A DNA stretch of 64,000 bases from Latrodectus hesperus (taxonomy: Eukaryota > Arthropoda > Arachnida > Araneae > Theridiidae). The stretch covers positions 35,981,113 to 36,045,112 of the forward strand of contig CM075853.1 of the NCBI GenBank assembly GCA_037975125.1, written 5' to 3'. Of this stretch, positions 14,721 to 31,103 are shown piece after piece. The position numbers were made by a program, and so were the translations under genes. The first letter of the stretch is position 1; each line of letters begins with the position of its first letter. The notes below the pieces were generated by a model that worked only from the letters and a program-made list of their open reading frames with translations, searched no databases and was not told where the DNA came from.

Positions 14721-15180
14721 ATCTCTTTCATAAATTATTTTATGAGTATATAAGTTAGTACTTTTAAGAATTTCTTCTTCATTTCTTTCTTAAAAATATT
14801 TAAATTACATCAATTTAAAATCCTGAATATTCCCCTAAAATTATTTAACAAAAGTCAAGTTACAAAATACTTCTATAATAAAATTAGAAACATAATGATA
14901 TGCATAATTTAGGAATAACTGTTTTTTTTTTTTTTTCTTAAATCTACATTTTATTTCGTGTAAGATATAGTGTTTGTAACTCAAAATATTGCATGTTAAG
15001 AAAAGTAGATATATTTGGGCAAAATTGATTAGAATACATTCAATATGAAATCAAATAATAAAAATTTAGTTAAAAAAGTGCATAAATACAAATTATTATT
15101 TTTGTTAAAATGAATAAAAATTAATGCATGCAAATTCCAAAAGCAATGAATATGATTGAAATAACTGAAAACACTTTGTT
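14721..15180. other. AT-rich tract
   Basis: No gene or recognised element. It contains a T-run near 14920-14938. Confidence 0.7.
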
Positions 15181-15181
15181 C

Positions 15182-16505
15182 TATTAGTAACTGTTTCTAC
15201 AACCAGAAAAAGATCATGAAATTATAGGAAGCAGCTCTTGGCGTGAGGGTTTGACGCATTGTCTGCTGGAATAGTACAAGTCTATCGGAATGCACAATGG
15301 ACTTAAGTAAGTGTAGGTAAACATTTAAAATTCTTACGTATATTTGCCACTGCTCAAATTTAAGTAATAGGAGATCACCTGTAAAACTCATATGCCAAAA
15401 CAGATGGGCTGTGGTAGCTTAGAGGTTAGGGCATCGGTCTTCCCTCCGAAAGGGCGGGGTTCGATTCTCGGTGCCGTCAAAGACCCGCCGAGTACATGCT
15501 ACATTTTGCTCGTTAAATCTGTGGAATCGAAAGTCCTGTGGTTGATCGTTGAGCAGTTTTCATGGGTGTTATGGTCTGGAGAAAATTTTCTCCCCCTCCA
15601 GATCATTGTTAAAATGTAGGAAGTGGATCTTGTAATGGGGCCATCTATCGGAAGAGTTTAGAGAAAATCGTACTTTCACCTTTGTGGTGCTCTGGTTAAA
15701 CAAAAAACGCATCCTACTGACTTAAATTCGCATAGCCTACGGCACAGCGAGCTTGGCTTGTCCAAGTGTCATAAGTAACAACAACATATATCAGAATAAA
15801 ATTACATATCAGACCATATTACTTCAGCTTCTCAAGACACATAGCATCATAGCTTTAACAATCACCTGTTGACTTTTAGGGTGCATGGATTCATGGCATA
15901 CTCTCTATATCCTTAAACATCTCTCTGTTTTATTACAATTAGAAACGAGATTCGTTAGACCAGGCAACACATTTTCAATCATGGACTGTAAGACATCATT
16001 GTTGATGGTCACATGTGAAGCGTAAAGCTTTCTGTATTACAATCAACATGTTTGGATTTTCGGTTCGGAAATCTCATGGAAAAAATAATCCACTAAACAG
16101 TTCATAAGTTGAAATATGTTGGTTCTCAGTATTGAAATCAATATCACAGTTTGAGGAATTTTACTTTTATCTCTTAGGTATTTTCGTCAATTGCTAACAA
16201 TTCCGTTCATTCAGTGTGTTTTTCAGGAAATGCTACTCTCTTATATTTGCTATGTTATTCATATTCGATGCTCACAATACCATCATTAAATGATCCTTGA
16301 CAAAAATCCAAATTGAATTTTATTGAATGGTACTATACCTTTTATCTTATATGATGGCTATAAGAACTCGTTCAAAGTTACCTGAATCTTGATAATCGGT
16401 CATTGAGCAAAGAAATCGATCAAAATATTTTGCCAGACACTCATTGTTTTACTTGGGTGCTGTCAACCACATCGCTTCGTTGATTAGATTAACAACTTCA
16501 TCATT
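15182..16505 (-). pseudogene. Tc1-like transposase pseudogene, split by a SINE
   Basis: The minus-strand reading frames, interrupted by stops and shifts, carry Tc1-type signatures. 'VAWSNESRF' (complement of 15942-15968) corresponds to the W-S-D-E-S-R-F catalytic block with D changed to N. 'HESMHPKSQQVIVKA' (15852-15895) matches the usual H-E-x-M-x-P-x-x-Q-Q block before the VMVWG motif. 'ADNASNPHAKSCF' (15228-15267) matches the second catalytic D-N-A-x-x-H block. The N-terminal half lies right of 15797 and the C-terminal half left of 15388. SINE-A copy 1 sits between them. Dead, with element ends not determined. Confidence 0.75.
15402..15784 (+). mobile_element. SINE-A copy 1, inserted in a Tc1 pseudogene
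   Basis: Its tRNA-like head has A-box-like TGGTAGCTTAGAGG (15412-15425) and B box GGTTCGATTCT (15458-15468). The roughly 300-bp body aligns end to end with the minus-strand copy at 55235-55618. Shared blocks include 'CCGAGTACATGC', 'GTTGAGCAGTT', 'GCCATCTATCGGA', 'GCATCCTACTGACTTAAATT' and 'GCGAGCTTGGCTT'. The 3' end is CATAAGTAACAACAA. Imperfect flanks starting CATAT at 15389-15401 and 15785-15797 (9 of 13 matching) are a likely decayed target duplication. Length is 383 bp, against 384 bp for the other copy. Confidence 0.9.
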
Positions 16506-19500
16506 TCATACACAATAATAACAGTTTTTCTGCCTTTGGAAAATAATTATTATATTATAACCATTTTTTCTCTTTTTATAGTTAGAAGGGGAGACCAAAG
16601 CATTAAAGAGAGGCATTTGCTTCTATTCTAATTTTTTAATTCTTAAAATATTATGCATATATGTATAGATAGATAGATAGATACCTAATATCTATTTTTC
16701 TGTTAATATAGATATTAGATATCTTTATGTCAGAATAATAGCTAATATATTGCAATTATGAAATTTTCAGAACAACATGCTATACGTAATCTTAAAAATG
16801 TTCTCAGATTAAATCTCTGGTAAAAAATATTCATAGTATATATTGTATTATTGTTTATATAACTAAATTTCAAAAAAAGTATTTTGTTTGAATTCCTTCA
16901 TGAATTCGCTTTATGGTATATGGTAAAAACCTCTTCAAAGTACACATAAAATCTTACATTAGAATGATCTTTACTTATGGATAAGATTTAGTTTTTCAGC
17001 ACTGTCTACTTTCGTTATTTCGCATGTTATTAATCTTTAATAATCTTTAGGGTTTTCTTCAGCTAGCTTTGTTTTAACTATTATTCATGTTTATTACCAA
17101 GTTGTTATATTCTTCTTTCATCAGAAAATCGCTGTTCGTTTTCTTGGTGTAAATAACGTTTAATAATATGGAATTAAAACGCTTATACATATCATCCCTT
17201 TTATCAATATTTTGTTTATAAAAAAAACAGTGTGTCATTGGAGGTTCTTAATATTTTGCTTAAAAAAGACAAGAACTTAGTGTAAAAATGTCTATCCAGC
17301 ATGAAATTAAAAATACTACAATTAAAAATACTGACATCAATAGAGATCCCAATGTAACCGCGTTGCTTAGCAAAGGCTTACGTTATGACAGGAGCCATGC
17401 GGCTAATCAAATTGAATGAATTTTCGAAAAAGTTATGGGCCTTTATTGCAATCACCCCTTACGAGTTGTTTATAAACTAACAAGCAAATATAATAAATGT
17501 TCAATAATTTATCACATTTACAGAGTTTAGAAGGGATTATGAATAATCACCGGTAATTATACTTAATCACCAGTTTATATTTACCGTAATAAATATATAG
17601 AGATTTGTAACTGTAAAATAATATAGATTTTATCTTAATATTCACATAAAAATACTTTTTCTTGTTTATCTTATGTATCTTCTGTAAATCAAATATATTA
17701 AAATTGTATGCAACATAAATCATATACGACAAATACAACACCAATTTTAAATGATAATATAACATAAATCTGGTTTAAATGAAACTATTCCATGTTATAT
17801 AAATAAGTATAAAACAACAAATTATATTTAATGAGTAAAATTTTGTTAATTTTTTAACATTTTCGAGTAATGACTTCGACAATGAGAAATTTCATTTTAT
17901 ATTTTTTTTAATATTTGAAAGTTATTTTTCTAAAATAGATTAAGTTATCTATCCCTTTCTTTTGAAAGTAATTTTTTAAGTTACTATTAAAGAATATTTT
18001 ATTGATTTGAATATCAGTTGTGCATTAGAATTACTTCTCATTGTGTTCAAATTTTAGCTCCAAATTTAAACACCAATTTTCTGTCTTCTTGGGTTACAGT
18101 CAAAATAACTATTTTTATTATTTCTAATTTGCTTAGCTGAGGCATTTCTATACAAATCTGAAATGTAGTAATAAAAGAACTAAAAGTATGTGGTTGTTTG
18201 TAATTATACCTCAAATTGATGAAATCAAATTAACACTTCATAATCGGCTTTGAGACAGTTCATATATTAATATCTAATTTTGATTCTTTTTTTCAATAGA
18301 AAATCATTTATATGTTTTAAGTGTTTATTTCTTCATATTTATTTATTTTTTCATTTACAATATATTAACTTCTTACACCATCAATATTATTATCAAGCAA
18401 ATATAAAAATTTATATTTGCTTAATAATTGAATACTTGCAAAAAGATTGCATTAGATATAATTCCTAGAATTGCTTTATGAATTAACAGACATATTTCAT
18501 TTTTTTAAAAATTTAGAAGTTATATCAATTTTATAAAATTATCACATTTTCTTTAAGTTGTTGAATCCAATTAATTAAAGCTTTTATTTTGCGCACTTTC
18601 GAATTTATTAACAAAAAGAGTAACATGACTAAATAATTCTTTAAGTAATGAGTGAAAATTTATATGCTAGCTCATTTTGCCTAATTATTCTAAAATTGAA
18701 ACACAATCTAAAAAAATTTTAAATTTAGTATTTAAAGTATGATTTAAGATAACATTTTCTCAAATCAACATATTTTTTGTTCCTTTAGCCTACATGTTTG
18801 AATTAAACAGTCATTTAGGTCCTTTTACTTGCTTTAAATTTTTTTTACAAAATTCTCATTTTAGTTTGAAAAATAACTAATTGTAAATCATCTCCACTTT
18901 ACTAATCGCAAACCAAATACTCATTTTTTTAAATTTCGTAATAAAATTAGCTTAAATTCAGATTATATTTTTCATTTTCTCTCCCATTTTTTACAATATT
19001 AATATTCAAAGTATCGAGAAAATATTGATATGTACTTCAAAACATAAGGAATGAAAATTATTGAATTAAATACAAATTATTATATTATGGATCCTTAAGA
19101 TTTGCAATTTAAATTATTACAAAAATGAAATAAATTAAATATTTTTAATATGCCCTTTTCTATTGATTTTAGAATTGAAAATTTTCTGATATTCCTTACT
19201 GGACAGTTTTTTAATTAAGTATTGTTAAATGAAGAAATCAATTAGTTTACTATACATTTTAATTTTATTTATTTCTTCTCAAATATACCCCAAATGTGGA
19301 AAATGTTTAAAATTATTCAGCAGATTAAATGTACGAATCATTCATATTTAAGAAATGAAATGCAAATAAATAAATGATAATAAAGTTGCTTTTTAGGTAA
19401 CACATTTTCACATAACTAATTATAAAAAAAATCATTTATGTATTCATGTGTAACAACTATTAAATACATTAGCTTTTTTTACGCTCTCGTAAATCACTCG

Positions 19501-19740
19501 TTTCACCATTAGTGTTGCTATAAAGAGCTCTATTTTTCACTAATTTGCTTTTTTTTTCACTGATAGATTAGAGCGTATTGCAAAAATAATCATTAGAAAA
19601 TAATTTCGCTAGCCAATAACAATAGCCAGAATCATTAACGCAAAATTATCAATACATTTTTTATCAGTTTCTTTGAATTTCTAATCTTCTTCAGTATCCT
19701 ACCAGTCCCTTTTTCCCCCTCCTATTGTATGGTGTCTCAT
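16506..19740. other. AT-rich tract with small tandem repeat and hairpin
   Basis: No gene seen. A short GATA array (about 16667-16682) is followed by an inverted repeat CTAATATCTAT (16685-16695) / ATAGATATTAG (16708-16718). The minus-strand frame at 17547-17765 and the plus-strand frame at 18280-18468 are low-complexity and unsupported. Confidence 0.65.
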
Positions 19741-19930
19741 ACTTTTTAGTCTGGCAAACGACAGTTTCTTAGAAGTTTCCTTTCAATCATTTTGGAAAAT
19801 CGGTTGCCATAACAACCGATATTTCCTTCAAGAAAAGATGTTTTGAGATATAGTGCAAAATTTCAAATATGTTTTCGATAGATTCTAGGAAAGACCCTGT
19901 GAATTCTCGAGAGATAACTTTTAAAAAATA
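19741..19930 (+). repeat. Family-E dispersed repeat, copy 3, perfect X-box
   Basis: Contains GTTGCCATAACAAC at 19803-19816, an exact fit to the RFX X-box pattern GTHNYYATRRNAAC. About 55 bp later comes AATTTCAAATATGTTTTCGA, shared with copy 2. The intervening 'TTTCCTTCAAGAAAAGATG' resembles the equivalent interval of copy 4. Outer boundaries are uncertain. Confidence 0.5.
19803..19816. promoter_or_regulatory. RFX X-box-like site
   Basis: GTTGCCATAACAAC matches the full 14-base X-box consensus recognised by RFX winged-helix factors. It lies inside a dispersed repeat, so function is unproven. Confidence 0.35.
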
Positions 19931-22540
19931 ACATATTTCCCTTCATTTAAAATTCTGCTAAATATAATATCTTTTATAAATATAAATTTTAATTTTATTA
20001 TATAATATAAATATAAATATAAATTTTAAAATGTATAATTATATTTTCAAAAATTCTTCAGTTATTGGTGATAAAACTGTTTTTCCAATAACTACGAAAT
20101 ATTAAAAATTATTTTATTTTGATTACTGATGTCCAATTGAATATTTTTTTCTTGCACTAATTTCTTATTTTTAAATTTGATGAGCAAAAACAAAATTTTA
20201 TCAAAGGTGAAGAGCATTTTATGAAATAAAACAATGACTTAAATAAAATTCTCTTAAAGATAATTTAATTTTTTTATAAATCAGGATGCAGTTTATATAA
20301 GCCGGTATTAAAATTGTAATATTAAATGAACTAGAAAAATTCTCCGCATAAGTATACACCCTTATATTGGAAATGAATCTGCTCATATATGTGATAAAGT
20401 GCACTTCGTCTTAGATTGATTTGATCCCAGCGATTAAAGCTGCAATCAAGGTTACAGATTTTAATATTGAAAATATGATAAAATGTAAAAATAAACTGAA
20501 CAGAGAAATGTATTCAAGCAAAGCTTGTAGAACATATGAATCCCTTCTACCAGCAGATATAAGAATTTGTCTATGAATATTTATTTCATATATTTGTAGA
20601 GAACTCATGGCGAGAAAAATGATAGATTGTGAATTTTATAACAAAACTCTTTTTGTTCGATCTTATTTATGTCAATGAGAGAAAACAAAAATTGTACTCT
20701 TTTAGATTTATTGCATGCAATCCACTCGAACTAAATGTGTGAAGGATTTTTCTGAGGTTCTCTGTAACAAGACATGTGAATACTTGTCACTGATCTATGA
20801 AGTCGTTTTGGAATTCAAAACACCTTATCTCAAAAGTCTTCTTAAGTTTTTCAGCTATTTACTAAGATAGGGTTAAAATGCTAAAGTTTTAGCAAGTTTA
20901 TAAGCTGGGGATTTTTATTCTATATACTGACCTTTTTTTAATTAGATTTTTTTAGAGAAATGTATGAATACATTTAATTTATTTATCAATTGCATAATCA
21001 ATTTCATTAATTTATTTATCAATTTCAAAATATCAATTTCATAAGTAAAACTTCCTTTATATGAAATATTAAATCATTAATAGGGATTAACAGAAATACC
21101 TTTCAATTTATTCAAAGAGAAAAACATTTTAAATATTATCATTTTAAATATTTTCATTTTGAAAATATTATTGTTATAATATTAAACAGTATATAATCTT
21201 TAAGACTATTAAATTAAAATTAATAATAAAATAATTTTTAAATGAAAAAAGATTTTGTTTGTTTTTGCCCCTATGGATCAAGTACTAAACAAATTTTTAA
21301 CAAATGCACGTAACTTACTGACAAAAAATATTTTCTTGATTATAACTTTTAATTTATGCTACCAATTTCATTTCTTATCCACGATTAATCTTTATGAATT
21401 TTTCTGATATTTTCATATTTTAGCCTTTTTTTTGTGATTTTAAATGGGCTTCTTATAGTTTAATAATTACAATTTTCATTCAGTTTATATTATACTTTTT
21501 AATGTAACTAATGCAATATATTATTATGTGAATGGATCTGATTCACACCTTTTTTATCATTTGAAAAGCTCTCCTTAGACTAATCAGAATAAAATTTTAG
21601 CTGAATGTTAAAAATAAATAATGCAAACTCTTTCATATTTAAATAGTTTATAATAATCGTATTGAATTGTATAACTAGTTATTATTACATGTAATCAAAT
21701 TTTTTCCTAATTTTAAACAAGCATGTTTGGAATGAAATCTACTTATTGCAAAACACGTGGTAGTAAAACAATAATAATTTGAACAGAAATTTCAAGTTTT
21801 CCATTAATTTTGGTGCCAATTTACAAACGAAAATAACTAATATGTATTTATTTTAGGTAGACAAATGAATGTATTATTAAATTAACAATTCAATGACTTA
21901 AAGATACCATTAAGCATTTAAAGATGTATTTTTCAACATAATAAATTTTAAATCCATGCAGTTTTATACCAGTTTTTATATATTGTTTGAATGGCGTTAA
22001 GTATAAAATGTACAACCGTCTTCTAAATTTAATTACGTTAATGCTACTGAATCATTTGCCAAATATACTTAGCACTTATTTTCTTCCATTATGTCTCGAT
22101 GCTTTTTCAATTTTTTTCAAAAATCTACAATATTTCAAGTACCATTCAAAATCTTTACAAATGAGTTTCGTATTCAAAGCATTTTGTATTTTAAAAATTA
22201 CTAAACCATCAGTTGTTTCCTAAAGATTTATTTCTCAGTTATTTTAATCCTTCAATTTTTTGTATAAATATAATCAGACAATGCCTGAAATTATTATACA
22301 GAAATTTAAAATTGAAGTGTCTTTTAAATAAGTAATCATCCCACCACTATCATTATATTCATAACCGAATAGTGCTTATCCCAAAGTTGATTTTTCAATC
22401 ATTTATATATATAGGAGCTTTCAACAAAAATCCTCATTAGAGGTTTATTTTGCTATCTAATAAGAAATTTTCCTGAAATAAAGAAAGAAAATCTCTCTTT
22501 ATAAGCATCTCTGAATATTGAATTCTTTTATTTTTTCTTT
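19931..22540. other. AT-rich tract, no gene seen
   Basis: Several short open frames (20219-20404, 20411-20608 minus; 21987-22223 plus) lack motifs and splice context. Nothing else identified. Confidence 0.65.
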
Positions 22541-22810
22541 AGGCAGCTCCCATAGTGTTCCGATAAGCGATAGTTTTCAAGTATTTTTATTCTTTTCCAT
22601 CACATTTAAGCTGGATGGTAACCATGACAACGAAAAAGTTTTCTTACAAAAGAAATTTTGAAAAGTGGAGAACTTGTTTTGAATTTCAAGGGATTTTCTT
22701 AGATATCCCAAAAAAAAAACAAATTTTTTCAACAACTCATTACGATAAATAAAATATCTCTCACGCAAAATGCAGAATTCCTTTCCAATAAAACTTCCAT
22801 TTTCAAGCAT
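22541..22810 (+). repeat. Family-E dispersed repeat, copy 4, perfect X-box
   Basis: GTAACCATGACAAC at 22618-22631 is an exact X-box match. It is followed after about 60 bp by TTTTGAATTTCAAGGGATTT, corresponding to the AATTTCAAATAT block of copies 2 and 3. The 77-codon minus-strand frame through it is not considered a gene. Confidence 0.5.
22618..22631. promoter_or_regulatory. RFX X-box-like site
   Basis: GTAACCATGACAAC fits GTHNYYATRRNAAC at every position. It occupies the same place within a family-E repeat as the site at 19803. Confidence 0.35.
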
Positions 22811-22953
22811 TCGTTATTCACTTTCAAAGATTAATTTTCAAAAGTCTTTGTTTATCATGTTTGTAAATTAATGGTAAGAGGACTAAAATAGTAAAATTGG
22901 CACTCCTATTTCTAATATTTAATCAGTAGTTTGTTTTAGTTTTGAAAACTTAA

Positions 22954-23212
22954 TTTGGCACAGATGCCGTATAATCCAAGATGCCAAATTCTGAGTTTGG
23001 TGATTTTTTTGGAGGATTTTCTTGTGTATCTGGTGACCTGGTTTTTATTACATCATAAATATGGAGGCCTATAAGAATTATGCAGAAAATTCGGTTTTGA
23101 TAACCCTAGTAATTACGTCATCGCGCAAGTCATAATAAGTCATTTTGGAAACATTTTTTCATCACCAAAAATATTCAGAATTTGGAATCCTGCATTACAA
23201 GACATCTGTTCC
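22954..23212. mobile_element. Foldback MITE (about 259 bp) with long inverted repeats, flanked by TTAA
   Basis: The left arm (22957-23003) and the reverse complement of the right arm (23161-23212) align over about 50 bp. Shared blocks are ACAGATG, CCAAATTCTGA and TTTGGTGAT in the same order. TTAA occurs directly outside both ends (22950-22953 and 23213-23216). There is no coding capacity. TTAA targets suggest a piggyBac-type transposase acting in trans, but the arms do not start with the usual CCC, so the class remains open. Confidence 0.7.
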
Positions 23213-23216
23213 TTAA

Positions 23217-23959
23217 ATGTATATAAAATTAGTTTTTAATTTCTTTATATACGTATAAAAATTTTCTTTTATCTGTAAATAATCATTGAATAGCTTTATT
23301 ACGAAACCTATTTTTAATAGCACTTTTTACAAGAAAGTTGGATATATTAGCTTTTTATATATTTAACGTAACACTTAGAATATACAAATATTTATAAAAT
23401 AAGCGTACTTGTGTAACTTGCAGCAAATTTGTAACTTTATTAACGACGTTGTTTTTTACAACTAACTTTTTATTACCAAAGCATAAATAAAAATTGCTGT
23501 TGTCATCGCTAACTAATATGCAAACATAAACAAAAACTGCTGATACAGATAAAAAAACTCATTTATCACATAAATGTTTAATATATACAACTTAAAAACT
23601 TGAACTTCTAATGTTTAGAAAATCAGTCAATTTGTGAAAAGTTAGAGTATTTTATTTCAAAGAATAATTGAAAAAATAATATATTGAAGTCCTTTAATTT
23701 TTTATAATAAATGTGGGAAAAATCCATTATTACTATTTCTTTATTTAAAAATTAAGACTAAGCTGATAGTGAATAATGTAGATCTATCTTTATTTTTTAA
23801 AAAAAATTAGTCTTTCTTTTGAGAGGCCTCTTTATTTCCCGCATTATTTGAAAATAAAAAAACTAAAATTAATAATAAATTGAATGAGTTTGAATTTTAA
23901 AAACAAGACTTTTATGTTTTATATCTTTAAAAAATGTTATAAATTTTTACTTTTTGCCA
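23217..23959. other. AT-rich tract
   Basis: No gene or named element seen between the MITE and the LINE remnant. Confidence 0.65.
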
Positions 23960-25580
23960 AATTTAAGATATTTGCAGCAATTGGAAAAGGAGGCTTGGTT
24001 TTACCTTAGTTTCCTGGTATCTATGTTTTATTGCTGACTCGGAATTCACTTGTAAATTGCATCTGAATAACTTGAAGAAGAGGGGCACAAAGTGACTGAA
24101 TATTCTGAAGCATTTACCAGGACGTGATTGGGGTGCTGATGCAGCCACCCTCAGAGCTACTTTCATTTCTTTGATCAGACTGATCTTGAAATATGAATGT
24201 CATATCTCTTCCTGTGCTTCTGCAACGAATCTTGAACGGTGTGGAAAGAGTTCAACTGAGTACTGGCAGAATTATTGCTCGCCTGCGCAATAGCTGCCCC
24301 AAGGAGATAGATCTTTTTTAATCTGTCCTTCAGCCGTTGTAGAGAATTGCTTTTAGGAAAGTATTTCAATAAGCTTATCAGTTATAGAGCACTTCACAGG
24401 CCTGCTAATTTCCTTAAACTCTTGCAAAATAATCAAAGACTGAAAAATAGGAGCAATTTTTTGCATGCTCTAACTATGTGTTTCTTGGCCGAACCTGTTG
24501 AGTCTCACTACATTAGGTCCTATCTCGATTTCTCTTGTAGCCTTCCTCATCTGTTCTTTCACCGCAACTCTTGTCATACGTAAACAAAAATATTCACATC
24601 CCTCATTACTTAAGACAATTGGACGTGGAGATTATTGGCAGAATCCCTGATGATGCCTTAATTATTTATACTGATAGCAGTAAGGATGTGCATCATCGTG
24701 CGGAAGTGGTATCTTCATCAGCTGTCATTAGCATCATTAGCATTAGTTGATATCCATTTTAGCTAAGCTAAATAAACTAGTTACGTGAGTTAAATTGATT
24801 GAATTTGCCTTAAAATATCTAAAACCTGTATTTCCCAGCAGCTGGAGGAGGAAATTTTTTTTTAGAAATCCTGATCATTGCTCAGTTTTTCGTTCTATGC
24901 TGCCTGCTATTGAGGTAGTTCGCTTGCCATCCGGAATGATGTCTCATTTGGTAATATCTGGATTATCACGAATAGTCACCGAGCTATCAATTACTTGGAT
25001 GCGTGGTCGCATGTTGTTGATATGGCTGGGATATCACTCCTTCGTCAGCTTGTGCAACTTCCTCCACTCACTGCATACATTCACAAGGGATACCCTTTCA
25101 TGTCGATTTCCGCTAAAACAAGAAGGCGGGAGCACAGGCTAAAATGGGCGCTACTAGTCTTCTCCAACTAATAATGTTCTACTCTACACTGAGTTGTATT
25201 CTATTCGAAAAAGTGGTGTCCAGGCTATCCGGAGCATTCCACATGCTCATTTTTGGTGTTCTGGTGGTGATCCTGGTGATCTCTAATCTAGTCTTTTAAA
25301 GTCTATAGAGCTGACCAGATTACATACTCTAAGCTTGCTAGTGGACATCTTCATGGCCTTAAATTTCATAGCAAACGTAAGCTCTATTTTATCTGTTGTA
25401 AATCCATGTCAACCAGGCTAGCCAACAACATCTTCTTTTGTGTCTGAGATTTACTGAAAAGTATTTCTTTGTGAATCCCCTGATGGTTCTTGATTTTTTA
25501 AGGATTAAAAGGATCGTGGATCTGGTATAGCATTGTTATACCAGATGGGATCAGAAACAACAACACAACAAAGAAGGAGT
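23960..25580 (+). pseudogene. 5'-truncated non-LTR retrotransposon: RT tail plus RNase H
   Basis: Plus-strand frames broken by stops and shifts reproduce, in order, the C-terminal part of a LINE polyprotein. 'KLHLNNLKKRG' and 'GADAATLRATFISLIR' (24045-24180) lie in the region after the reverse-transcriptase palm. A linker open at 24347-24583 follows. An RNase H domain starts at 'IIYTDSSKD' (about 24661-24687), continues through 'VFRSMLPAIE' (24879-24910) and 'IWIITNSHRAINYLDAW' (about 24957-25007), and ends at 'DFLRIKRIVDLV' with TAG at 25528-25530. The RNase H acidic residues expected at VFRSE and SDS are M and N here, so it is catalytically dead. The layout resembles Jockey-type elements common in spiders (memory, not search). 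The upstream RT, endonuclease and ORF1 are missing, as in typical 5' truncation. Confidence 0.82.
25520..25546 (+). other. 3'-terminal stem-loop of the LINE
   Basis: ATCTGGTATA (25520-25529) pairs perfectly with TATACCAGAT (25537-25546) around the 7-base loop GCATTGT. It overlaps the last codons and the stop, and is followed within about 10 bases by a CAACAACA-type tail. Hairpins just before the tail are the RT recognition element in several LINE groups; that role here is inferred. Confidence 0.7.
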
Positions 25581-30994
<5,414 letters not shown>

Positions 30995-31000
30995 TTTATT
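30995..31000 (-). terminator. Possible polyadenylation signal for exon C
   Basis: AATAAA on the minus strand, 20 bases after the TAA stop of putative exon C. In such AT-rich DNA the hexamer is common by chance, so it only supports exon C weakly. Confidence 0.3.
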
Positions 31001-31020
31001 AGGAGGAAGAAAAATATACA

Positions 31021-31103
31021 TTATATTGTGTTCCTAAATAGTGCAATTTCTTCAGTAATTTTTTCTTGTGCGGTTATTGACATTTTTCCATAGATTTCAT
31101 TTC
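31021..31103 (-). CDS. Putative terminal coding exon (exon C), unknown gene
   Basis: On the minus strand a pyrimidine-rich tract and TGTTGCAG acceptor precede an 83-base segment. It reads, after two bases that complete a codon, 26 residues beginning NEIYGKMSITAQEKI and ending ALFRNTI, then TAA. Composition (E, K, T, A, mixed hydrophobics) differs from the F/I/N/Y noise of the surroundings, and the other two frames stop within ten codons. It enters in phase 1, the phase left by exon B's inner donor and by exon A. Next to it is an AATAAA. I do not recognise the protein. It could still be a chance open frame, since it is short. Confidence 0.45.

Noticed and set aside
16660..16720. CRISPR-like or regulated tandem repeat
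   Set aside because: Only four GATA units and a short hairpin; eukaryotic context, no spacers.
23963..24369. Minus-strand open frames of 64-67 codons
   Set aside because: Shadows of the plus-strand LINE remnant.
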